Below are positions 46,547-61,120 of a stretch of DNA of 64,000 nucleotides, piece by piece. A program made the translations under genes and the position numbers. Source of the DNA: Gongronella butleri. Lineage: Eukaryota; Mucoromycota; Mucoromycetes; Mucorales; Cunninghamellaceae. The notes below the pieces were generated by a model, which did no database searches, was not told where the DNA came from, and saw only the letters and a list, made by a program, of their open reading frames with translations. The stretch spans positions 62,001 through 126,000 of the forward strand of contig JAIWZP010000052.1 of the NCBI GenBank assembly GCA_025201375.1, given 5' to 3'. The stretch's first letter is position 1, and the number at the start of each line of letters is the position of its first letter.

Positions 46547-48007
46547 ATGGCGGCTCTGCCCAACGTGTTGCTTGGCGCACTCATACTGCAATCACTTGTC
46601 ATCAGCTATGGCGTCGAGCTAATGTACCGAAATCTGATCCAGCTGCGGATAGAGAGCTTTGCTGGCAAGGCCTCCAACACCCGCACCGTAAAGGCCCTCA
46701 TGGGCTTCTTTATGTCTGTGAAAACCGGCTTTTTCTTGTCTTTTAACACATAGTAAAGCGCTATTTCACCCCATTCCCCAAAAAAAAGGAAAAAACACGC
46801 GTGATCGTGCTCACTTTTTTTTTTTTAATATACGCGACATAGCCAAGGCGACCGATGCTACGTGATTGCTCGCATTGCCGACATTTGCTATCAATTGTCC
46901 ATGGCCGCGGGCACGTACGTGTTGATGTCGCGCGTGCACTCGATTGTATCTCTCGAGTGGAAGACAGCGTCCAAATACTCGATGCGCATTGCCGTCGCCG
47001 CGCGCATCATCATTGGCATCTTGGACACCGTGTATCTCAACGTCGCCGTGCTGGATGACGGCTCTTGCTTTTACGAAGACAATTATTACGTAAGTTCAAA
47101 GACGGCAGCGCCAAAAAAAGGGAGGGGGGAAGAGTCAGCGCGCGGTGCGCGATGCGGAGAAAAGGGGAGAAATAAAAATAACAAAAGCTGGCCAAATAAG
47201 AAGTTGAGAGTGCCGACGCGCATGAGCTCTCCTTAATTTTTTTTTTTACAATGTAAACAATTAGACGGGCCCCATTTACACATTTGCGGATTTGCTGATT
47301 GATCTCTATGTGACCATCATGGTGACATATATACTGGTCAGCCACATCCGACAGCTGGAAAAGGCGCACGTCCCGGTCGACACGCGTCTTTACATTGGCA
47401 TCGTGTCGCAAAACGTGATTCGTACCGTGTCGCTCTCCATTGTCAATCTCATGTCGGTCGTCTTTTTGCTTTTGGTAAGGCCAATGCGCTCTTTTTTTGC
47501 CAGGAACAAGCCAAAACAGGCCAAGAAAAGAAGGGGGGAAGGGGGGAAGGGGGGTCAGATGCATGCATGGGTTTTTTTTGGCTCCTCACCGCGCATTCCT
47601 TATTTTTCCACGACGAATTTCTGTATGATTAGAAACTGAGCAGTGATGCGATCATGCTCATTTGGCCTATCATCAACATCTTTGTGGTCTTGCTGATTGG
47701 GTATGACTCTGACGTTGCGAAAACGATCATTCATCTACAAGAGAGCTACTGGAAGCGCGTCAACGAGCTTCTTTCGTCGGCGACCGTGGGCACACCCCTC
47801 ATGGAATCGCTGCCGGGTGGTGGTCGCAAGGCGTCCATCTTTCACAAGGACTCCAAATCGAGGAGCACACCTGATCTGCCCTTGCGGTCACTTGCCCCAG
47901 CTCATATGCATCCCACGGCAACACAGGCACCGGCCTCGGACCAACACGGCGGCTCTTCCCTTTCTCCCCCGCCAGCCACGCTGCAGCAGCAGCACTATCA
48001 CCCATGA
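46547..48007 (+). CDS. Multi-pass membrane protein, function unknown
   Basis: 345 aa in four exons: 46547-46752, 46843-47089, 47265-47474, 47633-48007; the total is divisible by three and every junction keeps frame (for example SFNTY|QGDRCYVIARIAD, with the Tyr codon split). I count about six to seven hydrophobic helices: VLLGALILQSLVISYGVEL, the FFMSVKTGFFLSF region, ADICYQLSMAAGTYVLMS, RIIIGILDTVYLNVAV, LIDLYVTIMVTYILVS, SLSIVNLMSVVFLLL and IMLIWPIINIFVVLLIGY. A soluble Ser/Pro-rich tail of about 100 residues follows and ends in QQQHYHP. The layout (seven helices, short loops, phosphorylatable tail) resembles a receptor- or sensor-like protein, but I recognise no family motif. The start chosen is the ATG directly before the first helix, after a CT-rich leader. 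Confidence 0.75.
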
Positions 48008-48384
48008 TTTATACCTATTTTTTTTTGTCACGCGCGCATCCACATCATTTCATCCCAATGTACAGTCTAGTCTCCCTCGCATCCAACTCTGGCCGTCTAA
48101 TTAAAAAAAAAAATCACGGCAGTTGCCTAGTCGAATTCCACTCATTCCACGCTTGAATATGAAAAAAGACGCATTCTACACGTAAACGGAGCGCGTCTTT
48201 GCGAGATAGCTCCAAAAGTGCAACAGAGACGCGTGTGATATTTTCAGATGCCATTGGGCCCACGCAGGGGCGGACAATGCACGGGCCAGACATTTTTTTG
48301 AGACTAAAAAAAAAAAAAAACGTTTCTGCCGCCCTCGGACGCCCAATTTGCTGAATTCCTTCCCTGTATTTTTTTTTATTCGCC

Positions 48385-49283
48385 ATGAGTTTGCTTCGAC
48401 GATTCAAGGCCACGGATCTCTTTGAGTTTAACAACGTGCAAGTGCTCGACAAAAATTAAAAAAAAAAAATCAATCAAAAATCAAAAATATTGGTTTTGCT
48501 CATCTTTTTCTTTGCTTTTTTCAGCAACCTTGACGTGTTGACCGAGACTGTATGTTTGAATGCCCCGTTATCTCTCTTTTCCACGTGTCGGCACCATCGC
48601 GCAATCACTCATACTTTTGACTTTTACCCTTTTTTTTCTTGTTTTAGTACAATATCTCGTTTTATCTCCAATATCTTGCGCAGTGGCCCGACCTGTTTGT
48701 CGTGCAAAAGTCGCCACTGAACAGCCTTATGGGCTATGGTGCGTGATTTTTTTGCAACAACTTGGACATTTGAGCTCACTTTTTCTAATTATTAGTGATG
48801 GGCAAGGCCGAAGGCACCGGCAAGAATTGGCATGGTCACGTCACTGCCATTACGGTTTCTCCTGAATACCGACGTCTGGGTTTGGCCGAGGGCATGATGA
48901 ATCTGCTGGAACAAGTCTCTGAAAAGACGTAATGCCGCGCAAACATGCCCATTTCACGCGCTTATTTTTTTTTCGTCAATTAGCTACGATGGTTGGTTCG
49001 TGGACTTGTATGTGCGCGTGTCCAATGCGGTGGCTGTGGACATGTACAAGAAATTCGGCTATTCGGTATACCGAAGGGTGCGCAATTACTACGGCGGATC
49101 AGCACAAAGTGAAGACGCGTTTGGTAAGCACGTGACACGGAGTCTCCAGGGGTCGCGCGCCACTCACTTTTTTCTTTTTCAGACATGAGAAAGCCATTGC
49201 CACGCGACAAACTAAAGGAAACAATCAGAGAAAATGGGGAAAATGTATTTGTGAATCCAGAAGAGCTCGATTCTTGGCGATGA
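48385..49283 (+). CDS. NAA20: NatB N-terminal acetyltransferase catalytic subunit (Naa20/Nat3)
   Basis: GNAT-fold enzyme that, with Naa25/Mdm20, acetylates protein N-termini beginning Met-Asp, -Glu, -Asn or -Gln. 180 aa in six exons: 48385-48437, 48525-48549, 48648-48738, 48796-48928, 48984-49123, 49183-49283. Family landmarks are continuous after splicing: MSLLRRFKATDLFEFNNVNL, TETYNISFYLQYLAQWPDLF, GYVMGKAEG, WHGHVTAITVSPEYRRLGLA (acetyl-CoA-binding RxxGxA-type motif RRLGLA), FVDLYVRVSNAVAVDMYKKF and GYSVYRRVRNYY. The first intron uses a GC donor (AACGT|GCAAGT); the GT alternative three bases away would introduce a stop at once. The gene is convergent with Yak1, with only 118 bases between stop codons. 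Confidence 0.96.
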
Positions 49284-49319
49284 GGATGTCCTTTAGACAA
49301 TTGTAATTTATTGTGGCAA

Positions 49320-49325
49320 AATAAA
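49320..49325 (+). terminator. Polyadenylation signal of NAA20
   Basis: AATAAA 37 bases after the stop codon, in the 118-base space shared with the convergent kinase gene, so the two 3' ends probably overlap. Confidence 0.4.
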
Positions 49326-49401
49326 TAGCATTTTTGATGTGTGTGCAGATGCAATTGAATGGTGCGAGGGGAAAACGCGTAAAAACCAGATTTTTCCCCC
49401 T

Positions 49402-53066
<3,665 letters not shown>

Positions 53067-53240
53067 TAGATCTGGTGGGAAATTGGGGATGAAACTGAGC
53101 CGAGGGAAGAAACAGAAAGAGAGAGGAAGGAAAGGGAGCAAGCAAAAAGTGTTGCGATGCAAGCAAAAAAGAGGGAGGGTGCCACCAAAAAAGGATCAGA
53201 TGACGCCCAAAATGGTTATCCCACTACAATGGGGCCGATG

Positions 53241-53241
53241 C

Positions 53242-53276
<35 letters not shown>
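53241..53276. repeat. (CA)n microsatellite
   Basis: Thirty-six bases of CA dinucleotides with one interruption (AACACA), in the upstream DNA of the Yak1 gene next to a TATA-like element. Confidence 0.9.
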
Positions 53277-53277
<1 letters not shown>

Positions 53278-53290
53278 TTTTATATAAAAA
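53277..53290 (-). promoter_or_regulatory. TATA-like element upstream of the Yak1 gene
   Basis: Minus strand reads TTTTTATATAAAAA about 215 bases before the chosen start codon and directly beside the CA microsatellite. A pyrimidine-rich leader follows. Confidence 0.35.
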
Positions 53291-53660
53291 AAGCACCAAA
53301 GCCTAATTTATTGGCGAGATCACCAGGAACACCTTGGCCCATGGGCTGACGCCATGCTCACCCACGCGCTCAATTGTGCTTGGACGCGTGCAAAATAAAA
53401 AAAAAGGGGGACAAACACGCCAATTGTGCAGGATCCAGCAAGGCGAAAGGCACAGGATGCCAAAAATGGTCAACGTCTCTGTTGCTGGACGCGGTCTGTA
53501 TCCATTTCAAGGGGCGACAGGTGCTTGCATGAGCCCGAAAATCTTTCGTTTTGGCAACATTTAGATAAAAAAAAAAAAAAAAGAAAGAAAAGAAAAGAAA
53601 AAAAAAGGTCATTTTATGCGGGTATGAAGGACAAGTTAGTGGGCCATGATGACAAGAAGG

Positions 53661-56600
53661 CTACTCTTTGCGTGATAGAGGGCGCTCAATGTGGCTGACA
53701 CTTGTGGTTTCGGGGAGACTGATGCGATCTGCGTCAAAATAGACACTGCAAGGCTTTTCGGCAGGTTGGCTCGAGTCATCAGGTGATGCGGACGCGCGAT
53801 CGCGATCGTCGGCATCGTAGTAATTATTTCTGTTGTCATTGTAGTGTCGGATGCTGTCCCGGGGCGTTGGGGCCATGGGGGCGAGAGTAAAGCGGCTATC
53901 TTGACGCGGCTTGACTGGCAGCCAAGGCTGGGGCAGCGCGCCCACCAGGTACGGGTTGGCATACATTCTCAAGCCCGTGTCAAGAACACCCGGGTTGAGA
54001 TTCATGGGTGGTTCGCGATGGTCCGTCTTTTTGTGCGGAAACGCGCTGTAATTGTCCTCGTCCAGCACATACTTGTGATCGCGCTGCCGGAGCTGCTTGC
54101 CCTGATCGTAGAATTGGAATCGTGGCTTGCTGCGATCCATGGCTTGCAGCATGGACCGTCGCCAATCCGTGAAACGCCGATGCATGCCAGGCCGACGCGG
54201 TCGCACGCCATTGTGGCCTTGCGTGTGCCCTGCATTCGGGTTAACTGCCGTTGTCGTCGCGCCTTCTTCCTCCTGGTGCGTGGAAGACGCGTTTTGGACC
54301 GACGGCGATCGCGGTGTTGGCACTGGCGTTGAAGGAGACGTGTTTGCCGTGCCGGACGCGTCTTCTTGCACATTTTTTGCCGTACCATTAGGCACTGCTT
54401 GTTCATCGTCGTCCCCAAGCGCGTCGTTTTGCGTTTCATGCCTGTCGCCTTGGTTCTCGGGCGCGTCATCCTCTTTTCCATCCGCCGCCTTGGATTCTTT
54501 TTGTGTTTCCTCGCTTTCTTGCTCTTCTGACACGTCGGCATCACTTGCAACAACGCTCGGGTGAATGCTGAGAACGACAGAGCCCCTGCGAGATGAGTGT
54601 GACGCGTCTTCGCTGCTCGTGTCGCCCAAATCGCACTCCTCCTCCATTTCCATCTCTTTTAGCACCTTTTGTCGCAGCAATTGAATCGGCAGGTTCTTTG
54701 CCGTGCGCCTGTATGCCTTGTCGATGGAGAATTTGTAGATGACGGTCATCACGAGCAGCGGAATCACCATGAGGCCAAGAATCAGCGACCCTTTGAGGAT
54801 AAACAAGCCAATCATCGTCAATTGGAAGAGCAGCATACCAGCAATGATCCGGGGAAAAACAAGCATCCATAATCGGCCCGCAGCCTCATACGGGCGAAAG
54901 TATACTAAAAATAATATTGGCGTCACACAACGCTGGTCATACACACAGAAAAAAAAAAGTCCTTTTTGTTCTCGTTTCCCCCAGCCCAACTTTTTTTTTT
55001 TTTTACCAATTGACAAGACTTACCATAAAGAAATTGGTATTTGCAGACAAGGTATGTGATGCAGAAATAAACGAGTCCGGCCACAAGGATAATGGGCGAG
55101 ATGGTCGAATATTCGAGCACAATGACGAAAATCAGCAGCGGTGCGGGGTAACCGGCGCCATAATTGAACGAATTGGGTGCTCGAGCGGCGGATATTTCGC
55201 GTGGCGTCTTGGCCAACACATAAATCCAAAAGCTGCGCACGATCACGTCGCCAATCAATAGGAGCTGCAATGGCTTTCTAAAAGGTGACACGCAAAAAAA
55301 AAAAAAAAAAAAAAAATGTAAACAGCGGTGCCGCGCATCCGCACGCGTTCCACACGCGCGCCTCTCTTGTCTTACAACAGCAACGCTTGCATGATTGTGT
55401 AATTGACAAAGAAGGGTGCCACCTAAAAGTCAATCTGGATCAATTGCACATTTCATAAGAAAAAAAAGAGCTTTTACCTTTGGAAGTGTCGTTGCAAGCA
55501 GTTGCGCAATCTGCGCAGGCTCTTTGAGCAGCACTAGCAGCGTGTTCCAGACAGTGGATGCCACGGTAAACACGAGAAGCACGTTGAAAATCAAGAAAAA
55601 GAAGTATCTGTGATGTCGCGTAATAAAAAAAAAGAAAGTTGGCTACTGCTCATCGTTTTTTTTTTGTTTTTGGCGCATTGTTTACTTGCTGAGCGTGGAT
55701 TCGGCCACAGCGCTACGGCTGCGCAAACCTTGAAGGTGACCCAAACCTAAAAAAAAAAAAAAAAAACGAAAAAAATAGCGATTGGCGGGATGCTTTCTCA
55801 AAGCATTGGAGATTTTTACCATCAAAGACGATGGGCAGCAACGCCATAAAGATATTGACGAGCAGGGTTGGCACAATGCTCTGCAGCAAATTGGCGATCC
55901 ACGGCGATTCGGACAAAATGGGCGCAAGACCGGGCGCATACTTGATGATTGTGTTGACACTTGTGAACGACGAGATGAATGCGATGGGGATCAACCAGAA
56001 CAGCACCAGAAAGACGGTGATGACCCACACAAGCGTCGTCCTCAGAAGCCGCTGCGCTTTGCCAATATGTATATTGTCATTCAAAATGTCGCGCGGCTCT
56101 TTTGCCTCGTGCGTCTCGCATTGAAATGGGATGGGCGAAATGGTGATCTGAGACGCGAGCAACTATAAAGAAAATCGCAAAAAAAAAAAAAAAAAAAAAA
56201 AAAGGAGAGCAAAGATCAATGATGGGACGCCAAAACAACAAAAAGTGCAACTTACAGCAGATGCCATTTCTTTAAAAGTGACATAGGCGACAGAAGTCAT
56301 CTTGAGATCGTTGCATTCTCGCGCGTCGCATGTCTTTTGATCAATCTCCTTGAATTGACGCGTGTAATAGGTGATTGCATCGGTTTTCGGCCCAAACAGC
56401 CCAAGAAACCCCGTGTGGATCGTTGGACGTTTTCGTTTCGCAAGCGGATCGACCGGTTCGCTCTCATCAGCGTTCTTTTCGCCAGGATGCACGCTATCAA
56501 TGGCCTCAGCGTCGCCAGTGGTGGTCGTGGTCGTGCCGCCACCCTTTTTTTTCTCGTTTTGGTTGATGATGACGGTTGTACCGCCGTTTTGAGCGTCCTT

Positions 56601-57707
56601 GGAGCGGATGAGCGACGAATCAGTGGGGAGGCCGAGCTCGGCTGCGTCCTCGGCAGCGTCTGGGTCAATACGCGCGGCTTCTTGTAGTAGCATCTGTTGC
56701 GGGTCATAGCCTGGCACCTTGCATGGATTTCCCAAATAAGTGCAATAGGCGCGCTCGAGTTTCCGCAGCACCTTGGCACGTTTTTGCACCAGATTTTCAA
56801 TCTTGTCAACGTAGCGCATCACGTGGACAGATTCAACCTCGCCCACGCCAATCATGGTCTCAAAATAGGTCCTGAGCGCGTCGTCGGACCGCAATTGCGG
56901 CGGCAGGCCCGTGATGAGTACCGAGCGTGTCACTAGCTGCCTGTCGTGCACAAGCAGGTATTGCGATCGCACGCAAACGTATTGCTGGTAATTTTGCTGC
57001 AAGAAGAACCATGTCACAATAGTAAAAAAGTAGGCAAACACAAGATACGCAATCAGGTACGGCGACTGGGAATCAATCACCGTGATGGACGCCTTGTCCA
57101 CCGGGCTGATCAGCGGATTCGTCGCATTGCCTCGCGTGCTGCTGATCGGCACAAGCACCACCACACCAAAAAAGGAGCACAGACCAAAAATCTTGATGCT
57201 CATCATGATAAAATCCAGCATCTTTTTTTGTGTTTTTCAGGGGTGTGCAAAAAAAAAAAAAGTCAAGTTGAGGCGGACAACATCCGATGACCCACGACCA
57301 CTGACTTTTGCACTTAAACACTTACAATGACGGCATCCAGGCCAACTTTATCGAGCATTTGCTCACGGGAAATGCGCAAGAGCGGAATGAGCCATCCGAG
57401 AAATGACGTGGGCAGCTGGGGCGGCTTGCGCTTCTTCATGCTCATTCTTGGCGCGAAAATCACGGTCCACCTTTGGAAAGAATGATATCATGAGATCATT
57501 GGCGCCGTGGCCATCGACACGCTGTCCCTCTTTGTCTTTTTTTTGTCTTTTTTACCTTGTTCGCATGATACAAAAGAGCAAAAAGAAAATTAAACCTGGC
57601 ACGCCACAGATTAGCAGCTGTGTGGTCAAGCCACTCTGATTTGCTTGCGCGGACGCCTGGATGGTACCCGGCGTCACCTCGTCGTCTCTGGCATATGTGT
57701 AATTCAT
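53661..57707 (-). CDS. CSC1/OSCA/TMEM63-family calcium-permeable channel (RSN1-like)
   Basis: Osmosensitive or mechanosensitive cation channel family; about 1,100 aa in nine exons. The N-terminus MNYTYARDDEVTPGTIQASA is followed by the first helix GLTTQLLICGVPGLIFFLLF and the conserved RWTVIFAPRM block. Then come WLIPLLRISREQMLDKVGLDAV, helices 2-3 (FGVVVLVPISSTRGN; YLVFAYFFTIVTWFFL) and the long cytosolic loop beginning TRSVLITGLPPQLRSDDALRTYF. The loop carries an RRM-like fold typical of the family and an unusually long, Thr/Asp-rich insert. The pore domain follows (SITISPIPFQCETHEAKEPRDILNDNI region, then LVWVITVFLVLFWLIP, and PPNSFNYG-type APNSFNYGAGYPAPLLIF). A hydrophilic tail of about 330 residues, rich in Glu/Asp/Ser, follows YFRPYEAAGRLWMLVFPRII and ends HIERPLSRKE. 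Family is clear; the yeast counterpart (CSC1, RSN1 or PHM7) is not resolved. Confidence 0.93.
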
Positions 57708-58269
57708 GCAGATGCCGCCGAAAATGGGGTTGGACGTTGACCTTGGCTACTCGCTCCCCACAGCAAGTGGGAAAAATAAATGAACAAGAACAAGACAGAG
57801 AGAAAAAACAAAAAAGAGGGCGCGACTTGTTCTGCCCATGGTTCAAATTTCTATCAGCGGCCCCCCCTCATAATACATGGGTTGACATTCAAGATGCCCG
57901 TCGTAATCACAGCTGGCGGCTTGCAAATCCGGACTGCCCTTGTCCCCCACCCCTATTCTCTATCGCCAATTCAAGTCCGTCACCTGGAACAAAAAAAATA
58001 AAAAATAAAGGAGCAACTCGTCACGAGACACCCTGGATTGCCACCCACCGCTCCATCTTGTTCACGACAAGGCAGACCGCAATGCTTTTGTTTGCTTTTT
58101 TGATATTTGGCCAGAAAACTTTGGAGGTTTTCCGTGAGCACCGTTCTTTATCCATTCAACTTGGGAATTCATTATGGGCACACGCTTGGAACACACAGCC
58201 CGAAACCTTCATTGTGTTGTTTGAAATCATGGAAACGCGTCAACTCTTGCCAAAATCGGCGCATTGTCA
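57708..58269. other. Upstream region of the channel gene, no other gene seen
   Basis: Upstream DNA of the channel gene. There is no clear TATA element, and an A-rich stretch lies near 57775-57815. Short open frames lack motifs. Confidence 0.45.
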
Positions 58270-60520
58270 AAGCAAACCCCTCAATACCGGGTTGCACAAA
58301 TATGCCGCAGCCCCCGTCTCACTCGCCGATCATAATCTCCGCCGCAATGCCGCCCAAATCTAATTGAAACCCACCAGATCGAGCCGTTCTCGAGGAATGA
58401 GCAATCAAAGCCAAATATTAGAATATGGGATTTCTGTATTAATTTTGGTCGTACGCTGGTGAAATTGCGTTCATCCGACAGAGAATCGAATTCTGCATTT
58501 ATGGTCACCGCAGCACCTTGTGCATTGTCTTGTCTATTGCCGAGTAAAATGAAGCTGAAATATTTGATTGGGCGTTGCCAGTGTGCAAATGTTGCGCATC
58601 GACGTTGCCGAGCAGGGACAGAATGACCCCCGTGCATGTCTCTTTCCACTTGTAAGTTTTAAGCCTGGTCGAATAGCAGCTTGACGTGCCAGTGACAAAA
58701 TTGTGAATTTACGGAGCATTGTCGATTTTCTCGTCAACGGCCCGATCAACCCCCGGTTTTTATTTTTGTTCTGAGAAGAGAGAGACCGAAATACCCACAT
58801 GTCAAAGTTTCGTGGAACGGAGAGCACTCGACAGTGATCTATGTCGAATTGAAAAAAGCACGATTTTCTACGGATTTTCCAAGGAGTACAATCACAAATT
58901 TTAAACCGGTGAAAATCTGGTCCTCGGATCGCCGCAACTTCCAACCACATGGTAAAATGCATCCATTTACCGATGAAAATGCAATAAAATCCATTGCTCC
59001 ATTGACCGGTTTTCGCGTAAAATGCAATTCGCTTCGTACTTTCGCTACAAGGCTATCACGACGAACAGTGGCTGCAGATCCTCAAAACGCGGCTCATAAG
59101 AAAGAGCTCAATCTGTTGCGTACGTGATCATGGGTGATCACTTCAAAAAACGCGTTCCAGATAGAATTGACTGGAACAATTTGTTTGTTGGGCAACTTGG
59201 ACTCGTGAAAAACCGCGTCAGACTTTAATTTAAGCGCGTCCGTTTCAAGTCAGATCCATGCGTCTGGGGATTCTTTTGCTAGTGGACGCGTCAGCGCGTC
59301 TCCAAGGACGCACTTCTGCATGCCATTCGTCAGCAAAGTTTATTCGCAAATCACGAATTTCTTGCAAACCAGCAGGTTAATCTCACTCTTTTTTGGTATG
59401 TTTCGCGATTTTTCCCTACGCTGCCTCGTGTGTGCAAGTTTGGAGGAATTCTGGAGACCCATTTTTTCGATTTTGATTTGGAGCTCTGAGATGGCCATTT
59501 TTTGATTTGCGCTTGGCGCGCATCCAGCGCGCTGCAAGTCATCCCATTAGATGCTTTGCCCCGCTGTTTGTTAATAAAACTGAAATAAAAATCACAGGTC
59601 GACTATACCGTTGTCGAGCAAATTGTTATCAAAGATGTTGTTGAAAAAAGCTCTTTTCTACGTTAGTTTTGATCAGATCGCGGTGAAGCTTGTTTGATTC
59701 GACAGAGAATTAGATCTGCATTTGACACGCTAAAAGCACTGTTGGCTGTTTTTCCAGCAGCCGAGAAAAGTGAGTTTGAAAATTAATTCAATGTTTGATC
59801 GACTTTTGCAAGCGTACAAAGTTCGTCCATAGGGCGAGCAAACAGCCATAAAATGCCACCCGAGTGCGTCTCTATCGATCGGTGCTATTTTCACGACGAT
59901 CCACAAAATATTTTGAGAGACCGAACAGAATTTGTTGAAATGTCAAGATTTTGGATTCATCTGCAAAACGACCTAGTCGATTCCTGTTTTGAACGTGTCG
60001 TCAAAAGTGGCGCGTCGGTATAGCATAATGTAAGGCTTTTGGTCGATCCAAACATGATCTGTGGTGTTCAATTCTGTATTTGTAAAAATATCGAAATTTC
60101 GAATTCATCTGCACGTCGGTCTTGTCGACCTCTGGATTTCAATGTTTTGTTGAAGAAATACGCAGCGAAAAATATGAGGGCAAATAAAGGGAGACAATCG
60201 AACCTAAGTTGTGTCGGCCATCATTGGATTTGTTGCAATTCTGTTCCTTTGGTCGACCTTGATGAAAATTGGTTTCAGCGCCCTGAAGTGCGCACCACCA
60301 GAAAGTGCACAGTCTGTTGCATACGTGGGTATTGATGATCATTGCAAAAAGCGAGCTCCAGGCAAAGTTGATGCGAACAGCCTATTTGCGGACAGATCCG
60401 CACGCGTGAAATACCGCGTTAAACATCGAGTTTCACTCGCTAGTGTCTAAACACAACATGCACCTGCATCTTTTCTTGCTAGTAAACGCGTCGGTGCCGG
60501 TCTGTGACGCGTTGTTCTCG
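58270..60520 (+). repeat. Largest single-orientation copy of the dispersed repeat family
   Basis: 58370-58980 is colinear with 8560-9230 in the inverted-repeat core but clearly diverged. 58980-59530 and 60180-60500 resemble each other and, inverted, 26540-27330. 59530-60000 resembles the inverse of 6690-7120. 59370-59520 resembles the inverse of 26750-26900 (GGAATTCTGGAGACCCATTT-type stretch). Many stop codons in all frames; no protein recognised. Confidence 0.75.
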
Positions 60521-61120
60521 TGCAAGTTACCTGTAAATTTAAAGTCGACTCATTGCTGATATTGGCTTCATGAAACATCCTCTTTTTTTTTTTTTTTTTT
60601 TGCACAGTAGTGATGAGGCTGCCGCTGCTGATAATAATAATGATTTCCAAAAAAGGCAATTCTTTGGGTCAAGGAAAACCAAACGAGAAATTTTTTAGGA
60701 TGCGAGTCTTGCCTCAGTGCTTGCAACGTGTGATTGCTCATTGGCTGGCCGACGCTTCATATGCGGGCCGCCCTAAATATAAAAATATCAAAGCCGTAAA
60801 TGGCCGAACAAAAAAAAGCAGGCGCACATGCCAATAAGTCGTTCTGTTTTGTCATTTGGAATTTTGCAATGTGATGATCAGGTCAACCTATAATGACCCC
60901 CAAATGTAGATAGGGACTTCTTAATCGCTTTCAGCGATGATGATCCGGGTAATTCTGAAAGCAAAATTCTTTTTTTTTTTTTAAATGTCATGGCGTCTTT
61001 CTTCTCTCTTTCATTGTGTCTCTCTCCCTCCTTTTTTTTTTTTTTTTTGCCACTTTGAGGCTGGCTCCAAACTTCCCCGTTGATATTCATGCCAAATGAC
61101 GTCTTTATTCGTTGGATGCG
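60521..61120. other. Intergenic region 3' of the mismatch-repair gene
   Basis: Contains T-runs near 60584-60601, 60970-60982 and 61032-61049 but no supported gene. Confidence 0.45.

Noticed and set aside
53067..53162. Upstream Yak1 start at 53162
   Set aside because: The extra codons come from a pyrimidine-rich stretch that looks like an untranslated leader.
53241..53276. CRISPR-like or satellite array
   Set aside because: A simple CA microsatellite without spacers; no CRISPR array is expected or seen in this eukaryotic DNA.
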